Source: an uncultured Clostridia bacterium (lineage in GTDB: Bacteria > Bacillota > Clostridia > Christensenellales > Aristaeellaceae). Taken from it: a stretch of DNA of 64,000 nt. This document shows positions 56,270-64,000 of this stretch, piece after piece. A program made the translations under genes and the position numbers. The DNA lies in the NCBI GenBank assembly GCA_946187775.1, contig CAMHSI010000003.1, positions 1 to 64,000 on the forward strand, in the 5' to 3' direction. The notes under the pieces were generated by a model. The model was not told the origin of the DNA and did no database searches. It saw nothing but the letters and a program-made list of their open reading frames with translations. Numbering within the stretch: position 1 is the first letter of the stretch; the number at the start of each line of letters is the position of its first letter.

Positions 56270-56298
56270 ATTATACCGCTAATCGGAATAACAGTCAA
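56270..56298 (-). promoter_or_regulatory. Near-consensus sigma-A promoter TTGACT-N17-TATAAT for rpsU
   Basis: Read directly on the minus strand. Confidence 0.8.
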
Positions 56299-56360
56299 CT
56301 TTTTTTCAAAAAAGCGGACAACAGGCAGAGAAGAGGACACAGAAAAGCACGGAAAAGGAC

Positions 56361-56705
56361 TCAGGCCATTTTATCCGCCATCTGGCGGCCGCCGAGAATA
56401 TGGAAATGCAGATGGGGAACAGACTGGCACGCGTCGGGGCCGCAGTTTGAAATGACCCGGAACCCGCCGGAAAGAGAGGCATCCGCAGCGATTTTCGCCA
56501 CTGCGCGAAGGCAGGCAGCGACCTCGGAATCCTCCAGCTTGTCGATTTCAGCGACGGAGGCTACATGCTTCTTCGGGACGACAAGCACATGGAAGGGCGC
56601 CTGGGGGTTGATATCCCGGAAAGCAAAAACCCGGTCATCCTCATATACCTTGTCAGAGGGAATATCACCGTTGACAATCTTGCAGAAAAGACAGTTTTCC
56701 ATCAC
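56361..56705 (-). CDS. HIT family protein (histidine triad)
   Basis: CLFCKIVNGDIPSDKVYEDD; HLHFHILGG. Confidence 0.96.
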   Translation of the reverse strand: MMENCLFCKIVNGDIPSDKVYEDDRVFAFRDINPQAPFHVLVVPKKHVASVAEIDKLEDSEVAACLRAVAKIAADASLSGGFRVISNCGPDACQSVPHLHFHILGGRQMADKMA

Positions 56706-56788
56706 GATACCTCCGGATAAATATGATGCAGGATACGAATATTATACACACGGGAAGGCTGAATTGCCATCCGCCGGGGAAGAAAAAT

Positions 56789-58084
56789 TCACAGGAGCAC
56801 GCCGCTGAGCCCACGGGGGCCCGCCTGGCGGACCAGGACCCGGACCGGGACTCCGGAGGTACATTCAGCTTCCGGATTCAGCCGGACGCGAAGGTATTCC
56901 GGGGAATACCCCTCCCAGCAGCCCTCCACTTTCTCCTCCGGAAGGAGGAAGGTTTCGCGCCCGATCCACTGACGCTGATAACAGGAGGCAACCTCCCGGC
57001 CCAGGGCAATCAGTTCCCTGGCGCGGCCCTGCTTCACATCCTCGGGGATCTGGCCGGGCATCTCCGCAGCCGGCGTGCCGGGACGGGGAGAATAAGGGAA
57101 CACGTGAATCCTGGCAAAGCCGGCTTTCCGGATCAGATCCTTTGTTTCCCGGAACTCATCTTCCGTTTCCCCGGGGAAACCGGTGAGCACATCGGTGGTA
57201 AAGGCGGCAAGGGGAAAGACGGAACGCAGGCGGGACAGGGCGTCCATATACCCGGCGGAGGTGTACTGCCGGCGCATCCGCCGGAGGACGCCGTCGCTGC
57301 CGGACTGGAGCGCCAGGTGGAACTGGGGGCAGATCTTCGTCAGGGAACGCAGGGAGTCCGCGAATTGCTGCGTGGCGATCCCGGGCTCAAGAGAACCGAG
57401 ACGGACCCGGAGGATGCCATCCGTATCCTGAAGGATCTTCAGGACATCGAGGAGGGATGCGGGAGAGGAAAAATCCTTCCCGTAGGAAGACAGGTGAATG
57501 CCCGTGAGGACGATTTCCCGGTAGCCGGCAGCCGCAAGCGCTTTTGCCTCTGCACGTATATCCTCCGGATCGCGGGAGCGGATGGGGCCCCGGACGGAAG
57601 GGATCACGCAGTAGGAGCAGCGGTTGCGGCAGCCTTCCTGGATTTTCAGGACAGCGCGGGTATGGTCGTCATGGGCGGTAACATGAAGGGATTCATAAGG
57701 CATTTTTTCCGGCAGCGGCTCCACGGCGCAGCAGGGGACGCCGGTGGACAGCACCCGGCGGAGCAGCGGAACGATATCTGAGCGCCCCTGGGTTCCGATA
57801 ACGAGGTCCGCTCCGGCGGAAAGAAGCTGCTCCCCCCGAAGCTGGGCAAGGCATCCGCAGAGGACAAGCGTGCTTCCGGGATGCTCCCTCTTCAGCCGGC
57901 GGGCGAGCTGCAGGCTTTTGCGGTCCCCGGTGCCGGTTACGGTACAGGTATTGATCAGGTAAACATCCGCTTCCTCCGGAAAAGGAACCTTCGTGAAACC
58001 GTCGGCGGAAAGCAGCTCCTCCATCGCCTGGGTGTCATACTGATTGACCTTGCAGCCGAGGGTGTGGTAAGCAATGGTGGGCAT
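56789..58084 (-). CDS. mtaB: tRNA t6A37 methylthiotransferase MtaB
   Basis: AYHTLGCKVNQYDTQAM; CRNRCSYCVIPSVRGPIRSR radical-SAM motif. Confidence 0.95.
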   Translation of the reverse strand: MPTIAYHTLGCKVNQYDTQAMEELLSADGFTKVPFPEEADVYLINTCTVTGTGDRKSLQLARRLKREHPGSTLVLCGCLAQLRGEQLLSAGADLVIGTQGRSDIVPLLRRVLSTGVPCCAVEPLPEKMPYESLHVTAHDDHTRAVLKIQEGCRNRCSYCVIPSVRGPIRSRDPEDIRAEAKALAAAGYREIVLTGIHLSSYGKDFSSPASLLDVLKILQDTDGILRVRLGSLEPGIATQQFADSLRSLTKICPQFHLALQSGSDGVLRRMRRQYTSAGYMDALSRLRSVFPLAAFTTDVLTGFPGETEDEFRETKDLIRKAGFARIHVFPYSPRPGTPAAEMPGQIPEDVKQGRARELIALGREVASCYQRQWIGRETFLLPEEKVEGCWEGYSPEYLRVRLNPEAECTSGVPVRVLVRQAGPRGLSGVLL

Positions 58085-58090
58085 AACAGG

Positions 58091-58825
58091 TTACTCCATT
58101 TCACCGTATAATCCGAAAAAGACGCTTGCTGCGGCAAGGCCTGCAGTCTCCGTGCGGAGGATCCGCGGGCCGAGGGTCACCGTTTCACAGCCGGAGCACA
58201 GAAGCGCGTCAGCTTCTTCCCCGGAAATTCCGCCCTCGGGCCCGATTACGATTCCGAGGGAAGAAAGGGAAGGATGACGGGAGAAAAACGAAAGGGGGCC
58301 GCCTTCCGGGCAGTTTTCCCACGGAACAGCGACCTTTTCACAGCCCGAAAGAAGGCCGGGAAGGGAAGAAAAGGATACGGGGGAAAGGATCTCCGGAACA
58401 ACGCACCTGCCGGACTGCTTGCCGGCTTCCCGGGCAATTTTCCGCCACCGATCCAGCTTTTTACCGGATTCCCGGACATCGGGATGAACCACGCACCTGG
58501 AAAACAGGACGGGAACGATCCGGGAGACGCCAAGCTCCACGGATTTCTGCACGATCCAGTCCATTTTATCGCTTTTCGGAAGGCCCTGGAAAAGCGTCAG
58601 GGAAAGCCGGGGCTCGGTGGAGGGAAGCTCTTCCGTGGGAAAGAGGGAGACGCCGGCGGGAGAAAGCTCCCGGATCTGCGCAAGGTAGCGCCGGCCTCCG
58701 AAAATCACTTCCACAAGGTCTCCCGGCTGCAGCCGGAGAACCTTCACGGCATGACGCGTATCCGCGTCATCCAGGCGGAAAAGCTCCGCATCGGAGCAAT
58801 CCGGATCAGCGTAGAATCGGTGCAT
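58091..58825 (-). CDS. rsmE: 16S rRNA m3U1498 methyltransferase
   Basis: MHRFYADPD; IVIGPEGGISGEEADALL; LGPRILRTETAGLAA. Confidence 0.94.
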   Translation of the reverse strand: MHRFYADPDCSDAELFRLDDADTRHAVKVLRLQPGDLVEVIFGGRRYLAQIRELSPAGVSLFPTEELPSTEPRLSLTLFQGLPKSDKMDWIVQKSVELGVSRIVPVLFSRCVVHPDVRESGKKLDRWRKIAREAGKQSGRCVVPEILSPVSFSSLPGLLSGCEKVAVPWENCPEGGPLSFFSRHPSLSSLGIVIGPEGGISGEEADALLCSGCETVTLGPRILRTETAGLAAASVFFGLYGEME

Positions 58826-59766
58826 CAGTCGTTCCTCCTGGAGAGGAAGGCGGTCCATTCCCCTTTGTGCTCTGTTTTCAGGATTTCAAAGCCGGCGGCG
58901 AGAAGTGCCTGCCGGACTTCCTCCTCCCGGACGTTGACAATGCCGGAGCAAATGAACAGTCCGCCCGGAAGAATATGCTCCTTCAGGGGCGTGGCGAAGG
59001 AAATGATGATATCGGAGATAATATTCGCCACACAGATTTCACAGGTATCCGGGACATCCTTCAGGAGGTCTCCCTCCAGGACCGTTACAACATTTTCCAC
59101 ATGATTATGCGCCACGTTCTCCGAAGCAACGCGCACGGCGTCCGGGTCGATATCCACGGCCAGCACATGGCCCGCGCCAAGCAGCGCGGCCGCGATGGCG
59201 AGAATGCCGCTGCCGGTTCCCACGTCGATGATCCGCTCGCCGCCGCGGACGGTTTCCTCCAGCAGGGAAATACACATGCCGGTGGTTTCGTGGGTTCCGC
59301 TGCCGAAGGCCATACCGGGGTCAATTTCAATGACACGGTCCCCGGGGGCGGGCGAGAAGTCCTCCCAGGTGGGCTTGATTACCAGATGATCCCCGGCGTA
59401 AAAGGGCTTGTAATATTTTTTCCAGACCTCCGCCCAGGAATCCTCGGACACGGTTCTTGTATCCGTAAGGAGCGAGCCGAAATCGGCCCTTTCCTGCCGC
59501 ATGGCGTCCAGGCGGCCCTGCAGGCCGGAGAGGATGGACGGGAAGGAGGAATCGGGAACAAACCAGGCGTGGACCAGCACATCCTCCGGCATATCATCCA
59601 GCAGTTTGGGATCAATGATTTCCCAGATTCCGTGGGGCTTGGAGGGATCCGGAATGTCCGCCTTGTCCTCAATCATGGTGCCGGTGGCTCCCAGCTCCAT
59701 AAGGCAGTCAGAAACCCAGTCCGATCCGACGGTGGTGGTGTGGACAATCAATTCAATCCAATTCAT
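58825..59766 (-). CDS. prmA: Ribosomal protein L11 methyltransferase
   Basis: DPGMAFGSGTHETTGMCISLLE; IDVGTGSGILAIAAALLGA; VANIISDIII. Confidence 0.95.
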   Translation of the reverse strand: MNWIELIVHTTTVGSDWVSDCLMELGATGTMIEDKADIPDPSKPHGIWEIIDPKLLDDMPEDVLVHAWFVPDSSFPSILSGLQGRLDAMRQERADFGSLLTDTRTVSEDSWAEVWKKYYKPFYAGDHLVIKPTWEDFSPAPGDRVIEIDPGMAFGSGTHETTGMCISLLEETVRGGERIIDVGTGSGILAIAAALLGAGHVLAVDIDPDAVRVASENVAHNHVENVVTVLEGDLLKDVPDTCEICVANIISDIIISFATPLKEHILPGGLFICSGIVNVREEEVRQALLAAGFEILKTEHKGEWTAFLSRRND

Positions 59767-59816
59767 GCGAAACTCCCTTCGACAAATCGTTTTCAGGCAA
59801 GACCGCTGTGCTGCGG

Positions 59817-61403
59817 TCAGCGGGTAGTAAAGGATTCTATGCCGCGAAGCAGCTCGTATTCGCGGACATCCCGGCAGGTTGTGTACATATAACGGGAAAT
59901 CACATTCCCGGTGCGCCAGTAGAGGCAGACGAAGGGGCAGTCCGTCAGGAACTGGTGCTGAATCTCCATGAGCTTCTGGCGGTACTCTTCCTGGGTGGTC
60001 TGCTTGCGCAGGCTCTTGAACAGCTCATCCATCCTGCTGCTTTTATAGCGGTTATAGTTTCCGCTTTTGACGTTTTCCGACATCAGCATAAACCCGGGAT
60101 CCGGGGCAGGATCCATGGCAAAGGCGATCAGGGCCAGATCAAAACTGCCGCTGCTGAGCCGTTCCTGGAGGCTTGCCATGGTCATGGCCGTGATTTTGCA
60201 TTCGATCCCAACCTCCGCAAGGGCGGCGGAGATGATGTTGGCAGTTTCCTCGCGGACATCGTTGTCGGGTTCCTCGTAATAGAAGAAACGCAGGTGAAGG
60301 TTTTCCAGCTCGCCGTCACCGTTGATCCGGTCCAGGACGCCGTTTTCATCGGAATCCTCCCAGCCGGCTTCCGCAAGGAGGCGCTTCGCTTCCTCCACAT
60401 CGTGGGTGATGGAGGAATCAAGGCTGTCGTTATACATCCACGTTCCCGGATAGAAGGGGAAATTCGTGGGAACCGCCAGCCCCATATAGGAGGTGGAGAT
60501 GATTTTGCTTTTATCAATCAGGGCGCGGATGGCCTGGCGGACCTCCAGGGTGAGCTCCCGCGCGTTATTGTTCATATACAGGCACTCCAGCTGATTGGTG
60601 CGGTAGCTCATGGTAAGGGAATTCGCGTTTGTTTTATGCTGGGCGCCGGCGATGGAACGGGTAAAGATGGCTTCCACCTGCGCGAACTCATAGCTCTCCA
60701 CAACGGCGGAGGAAGTGTTCTGGAACATGAAGAGGATTTCGCGGACCTGCGGCTGGGCCTTCCACCAGTTTGTGTTGGCGGAGAGCCACATCCTTTCCCC
60801 GGCATGGAATTCCGTGATGACATAGGGCCCTGTTCCGGGAGGATTGTCAACGGTTTCATAGCCTGCCGGGACGATGGGGAAGGTCATCTGGAACAGAAGG
60901 CCGTAATAAGGCCTTTTTGCCGTAACGGTGACGGTGTAGTCATCCTTTGCGTCGACGGAATCCACAAAGCGGTTCAGGTTCTGGTAGAAGCCGTGGTCCG
61001 TGATGTTGGTATCCTGCGCCTTTGCAAGGATATAATTGACGGACGAGACCACATCCCTGGCGGAGAAAGGAATTCCATTGGAAAAACGGACATCCTCCCG
61101 CAGATGGAAGGTCCAGACCTTTCCGCTGGCGGACACTTCCCAGCTTTCCGCAAGGCAGGGCTGGGGAAGATAGCTGTCATCCAGCGAGACCAGGGATTCG
61201 TAGACCATATTGTAGGCGGAAAGGATATCCGCCTCCACGGGCTCAAAGGGGCGGACGAGGAGCGTCTTCGAGGACTGGATGGCGATGACGATACTGTCAC
61301 CGATTTCCGCCGAGGAGGCTGAAGCGCCCGAAAGAAACAGCAGAAGGATCGCCACCGTCCAGCAGCAGATCCTCAGAAAAGTATTTCGCCCGGTAAATGC
61401 CAT
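59817..61403 (-). CDS. ABC transporter substrate-binding protein, family 5 (peptide/nickel type)
   Basis: Signal peptide; AESWEVSASGKVWTFHLREDVRFSNGIPFSARDVVSSVNYI signature; GTGPYVI. Confidence 0.92.
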   Translation of the reverse strand: MAFTGRNTFLRICCWTVAILLLFLSGASASSAEIGDSIVIAIQSSKTLLVRPFEPVEADILSAYNMVYESLVSLDDSYLPQPCLAESWEVSASGKVWTFHLREDVRFSNGIPFSARDVVSSVNYILAKAQDTNITDHGFYQNLNRFVDSVDAKDDYTVTVTAKRPYYGLLFQMTFPIVPAGYETVDNPPGTGPYVITEFHAGERMWLSANTNWWKAQPQVREILFMFQNTSSAVVESYEFAQVEAIFTRSIAGAQHKTNANSLTMSYRTNQLECLYMNNNARELTLEVRQAIRALIDKSKIISTSYMGLAVPTNFPFYPGTWMYNDSLDSSITHDVEEAKRLLAEAGWEDSDENGVLDRINGDGELENLHLRFFYYEEPDNDVREETANIISAALAEVGIECKITAMTMASLQERLSSGSFDLALIAFAMDPAPDPGFMLMSENVKSGNYNRYKSSRMDELFKSLRKQTTQEEYRQKLMEIQHQFLTDCPFVCLYWRTGNVISRYMYTTCRDVREYELLRGIESFTTR

Positions 61404-62724
61404 AGTCTCTTAACACCCTTCCTGCGTACTGTTTTGTAGGCCCGTCCTGCAATGTATCGATACGGAGCGAGTATCCGTCATCGCTGTGGACCGGATCCGA
61501 AAGCCAGACCTTGACCTGGCCCTGGCCGGCGTGATAAGCCGCGGCAACCGCGGCCGGATCCCCGAGAAAGAGCCTGCTGAGATAATTGAGGTACCAGCAG
61601 CCGAAGCGGATGTTGGATTCAGGATCGTACATCCGCTCAAAGGCGTAACCGCTGACCCGAAGCTTTCCGGCGATCCATTCCGCCGTATCGGGCATCAGCT
61701 GCATGAGGCCCCGGGCGCCGACGCCGGATTCCGCATCCGGACGGAAGGAGCTTTCATTCCGGATGATGGCGGAGACAAAAGCCGGAGCCAGGTTGTATTC
61801 CCCTGCATACTGCTCGATAAGATCCCGGTAGAGCAGGGGATAATTGGCATCGATGGCTTTCTGCTCCCTGATATGCTGTTCCTCACAGGTGCGAAGGTAC
61901 GCGCTCATCAGGAGAGAGGCGGTAATTCCGACCAGCAGGACGGCAGTCGCCGCAATCAGGGAGGACATGAGCCACACCGGCATCCTCCAGCTGGCTTTCC
62001 TGTTTTTCTGGCGCGCGGAGGCTCCGTCGGGACGTTCCATGGTGACGGGAGGCTCCTGGGATTTCGCGGGCACATACGGCACGGGAGCAGCGGGCTCCCG
62101 GGACCGGCGGACAGGGGAGGAAGCGGCAGGGGCGGAGAGTTCTTCGTCGAGAAGATCCGCAACGACGGACAGGGTCTGTTCCGGAGTGCCGGAATTATCG
62201 ATGACCCGGTCTGCCAGGGACGCTTTCTCATCCGACGACAGAACGGAACGAATGCGGGACATGGCTTCCTCCCGGGTGTACCCGTCCCGGGCCATGAGGC
62301 GGGAAAGCTGCAGATCGAGGGGAAGCCAGACGGTCCAGACGGTATCGCAGAGCCGGTTATACCCCTTTTCAAAGAGGAGCGGCATATCCAGGAAACAAAG
62401 GGGAGCGCCGGAGGAACGGATCTCCTCGATGCGGCGGCGGGTCAGCGCCATAAGATGGGGCGCCATCAACTCATCCAGCCGGCGGCGGGCGGAGGGATCA
62501 TTGAAAACGAGCCGGCCCAGGCGCCGCCGGTTCAGCGTTCCGTCCTCACAGAGGACACCCGTGCCAAAGGCCTGTACGATTTCGGGGACGGCGGCTCCGC
62601 CGGGAGCGGTGAGCTCCCGGGAAATCCGGTCCCCGTCTATGACGGGAAAGCCCCGGGAAAGCAGGTAGGCGCTGACGGTGGATTTTCCGCAGGCTATACT
62701 TCCTGTTAATCCGATAATACGCAT
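61297..62724 (-). CDS. coaE: Fusion protein: dephospho-CoA kinase (CoaE) - TM helix - lytic transglycosylase (Slt)
   Basis: N-terminal IIGLTGSIACGKSTVSAYLLSRGFPVIDGDRISREL; TM WLMSSLIAATAVLLVGITASLLMSAYL; C-terminal YNLAPAFVSAIIRNESSFRPDAESGVGARGLMQLMPDTAEWIA. Confidence 0.92.
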   Translation of the reverse strand: MRIIGLTGSIACGKSTVSAYLLSRGFPVIDGDRISRELTAPGGAAVPEIVQAFGTGVLCEDGTLNRRRLGRLVFNDPSARRRLDELMAPHLMALTRRRIEEIRSSGAPLCFLDMPLLFEKGYNRLCDTVWTVWLPLDLQLSRLMARDGYTREEAMSRIRSVLSSDEKASLADRVIDNSGTPEQTLSVVADLLDEELSAPAASSPVRRSREPAAPVPYVPAKSQEPPVTMERPDGASARQKNRKASWRMPVWLMSSLIAATAVLLVGITASLLMSAYLRTCEEQHIREQKAIDANYPLLYRDLIEQYAGEYNLAPAFVSAIIRNESSFRPDAESGVGARGLMQLMPDTAEWIAGKLRVSGYAFERMYDPESNIRFGCWYLNYLSRLFLGDPAAVAAAYHAGQGQVKVWLSDPVHSDDGYSLRIDTLQDGPTKQYAGRVLRDYGIYRAKYFSEDLLLDGGDPSAVSFGRFSLLGGNR

Positions 62725-62759
62725 GAATTGCCCTGTCCTTCGGTGCAGATTGAGAACAA

Positions 62760-62784
62760 GCCCGGCGCTGGAGGCCGGGCCTGC
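62760..62784 (-). terminator. Possible terminator of telA (minus strand)
   Basis: GCCCGGC..GGCCGGGC hairpin, weak T-tract. Confidence 0.4.
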
Positions 62785-62797
62785 AAGAGAAGATGAA

Positions 62798-63964
62798 TCA
62801 GACGTTGGTGGAAAGGAGCTTTTTCTTCAGCTCGGCTTCCATATTGTAGAGGGTCTTTTCCGCCTCGATCCGCTTGGCACGGCCTTCAGACTGGATGTTC
62901 ATAACCTCGTTGATCGTATCGATGAGATCCTGGTTGGTCTGCACAAGGGTTTCGATATCGATGATGCCGCGCTCAGCCTCCTTGGCGGTCTGGACGGTTC
63001 CGACCTTCAGGGCTTCGGCGTTCTTGCGGAGAAGCTCATTGGTCATATCGGTAACGGCTGTCTGGGCCTGGAGGGCCTGCTGGGAATGATGCATTCCGAG
63101 GGCAAGCACCATCTGGCTCTTCCAGAGGGGAAGCGTGTTGGAAAGGGTGGACTGAATCCGCTCCACCAGCAGGCTGTCATTATTCTGAAGCAGGCGGATC
63201 TGCGGAGCCATCTGAATGGAAACCTGGCGGGTCAGCTTGAGGTCGTAGAGCTTTTTCTCAAAACGGTCGCACTGGGCGGCAAGGTCGTTGGCCTTCTGGG
63301 CGTCCATGGCGTCACCGGACTGGGCGGCCTTTTCCTGCAGCTCTTTGAGCTCGGTGGCACGAACCTGCGCCAGCTTTTTATCCCCGGCGATGATATAGAG
63401 GGTGAGCTGATGGAAATAATCGTTGTTCTGATCGTAAAGCCGGTCGAACATGGCGACATCCTTGAGCAGCTGGGTCTGGTAGCCCTCGAGGGAACCGGCG
63501 ATGTTTTCCACATTGGCGGAAACCTTGTTGTAGCGGGCCTTCATCCGGGTGATCTTATCCTCAGCCTTGGAGAAAAGCTTTGCAAGGCCTTTGGGCTCTT
63601 CAGAATCCTTCTGGAAGCCTTTCAATTCGGAAACGAGGTTCACCAGCATGTTTCCGACTTCGCCGGTTTCCTGGGTCCTGACGGCGTCAAGGGCGGTTTC
63701 GGAGAAATCGGCAATCTTCTTCTGGGCGTCAGCACCGAAAAGCAGGACGTGATCGGGGTTTGTAACGTCCACTTTCTGGATGAATTCATCAATGGCCTTC
63801 TTTTCCGCATCGGTCAGCTGGCTTTCATCCAGCTTCGGGGCGGCCGTTTCCGGGGCGGAAGCGGCGGGAGCCTGCTGAATGCTCTCGGCGGAGCCGGCGG
63901 GAGCTTCAGGTTCGGGAGCGGAAGGCGCGAGGGAAAGCTGAAGCATCGGATTGGATTCGGACAT
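62798..63964 (-). CDS. TelA family (toxic anion resistance) protein
   Basis: Coiled-coil/alpha-helical TelA-like; LYDQNNDYFHQLTLYIIAGDKKL; LPLWKSQMVLALGMHHSQQALQAQTAVTDMTNELL; AAGGAGG RBS. Confidence 0.92.
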   Translation of the reverse strand: MSESNPMLQLSLAPSAPEPEAPAGSAESIQQAPAASAPETAAPKLDESQLTDAEKKAIDEFIQKVDVTNPDHVLLFGADAQKKIADFSETALDAVRTQETGEVGNMLVNLVSELKGFQKDSEEPKGLAKLFSKAEDKITRMKARYNKVSANVENIAGSLEGYQTQLLKDVAMFDRLYDQNNDYFHQLTLYIIAGDKKLAQVRATELKELQEKAAQSGDAMDAQKANDLAAQCDRFEKKLYDLKLTRQVSIQMAPQIRLLQNNDSLLVERIQSTLSNTLPLWKSQMVLALGMHHSQQALQAQTAVTDMTNELLRKNAEALKVGTVQTAKEAERGIIDIETLVQTNQDLIDTINEVMNIQSEGRAKRIEAEKTLYNMEAELKKKLLSTNV

Positions 63965-64000
63965 TTTGACATTCCTCCTTTTGTGTTTTACCGGACGGAA

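Noticed and set aside
1-64000. Prophage, IS element, toxin-antitoxin or restriction system
   Set aside because: No integrase, transposase, terminase, capsid, methylase/endonuclease pair or terminal inverted repeats seen by reading

Overview
High-GC Bacillota/Clostridia-like chromosomal window (lineage inferred from gene content; no search was run). It is densely coding and mostly housekeeping. There are two tRNAs (Cys, Trp). The left part is a minus-strand block: phosphohexomutase, an orphan phosphonopyruvate-decarboxylase-like gene, CapA-like, aminotransferase with an Lrp-type regulator, a two-domain PPK2, a TrmH-type methyltransferase, a 1.7-kilo-residue protein with a C-terminal actin/Hsp70-like ATPase signature, and a nucleotidyltransferase. 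The middle is a mainly plus-strand block: tilS-hpt-ftsH, NfnAB/GltA-like, dnaD/dnaI-like, yicC-remA-gmk-rpoZ-coaBC, rpsT, cdaA-cdaR, rplM-rpsI, an amino-acid ABC transporter, and pgi. The right part is a minus-strand block: tsaC-like, prfA-prmC-DUF1385, rho, rpsU, HIT, mtaB-rsmE-prmA, a peptide-binding protein, a CoaE-TM-lytic transglycosylase fusion, and TelA. No CRISPR array, prophage, IS element or rRNA was seen. The most interesting items are the giant actin-like protein (9859-15012), the CoaE::Slt fusion with a 107-bp out-of-frame overlap into the next gene (61297-62724), a degenerate NadD::YqeK fusion (34722-35672), an orphan AepY, a pfkA terminator apparently embedded in the 3' end of a convergent CDS, and two palindromic operator-like sites.
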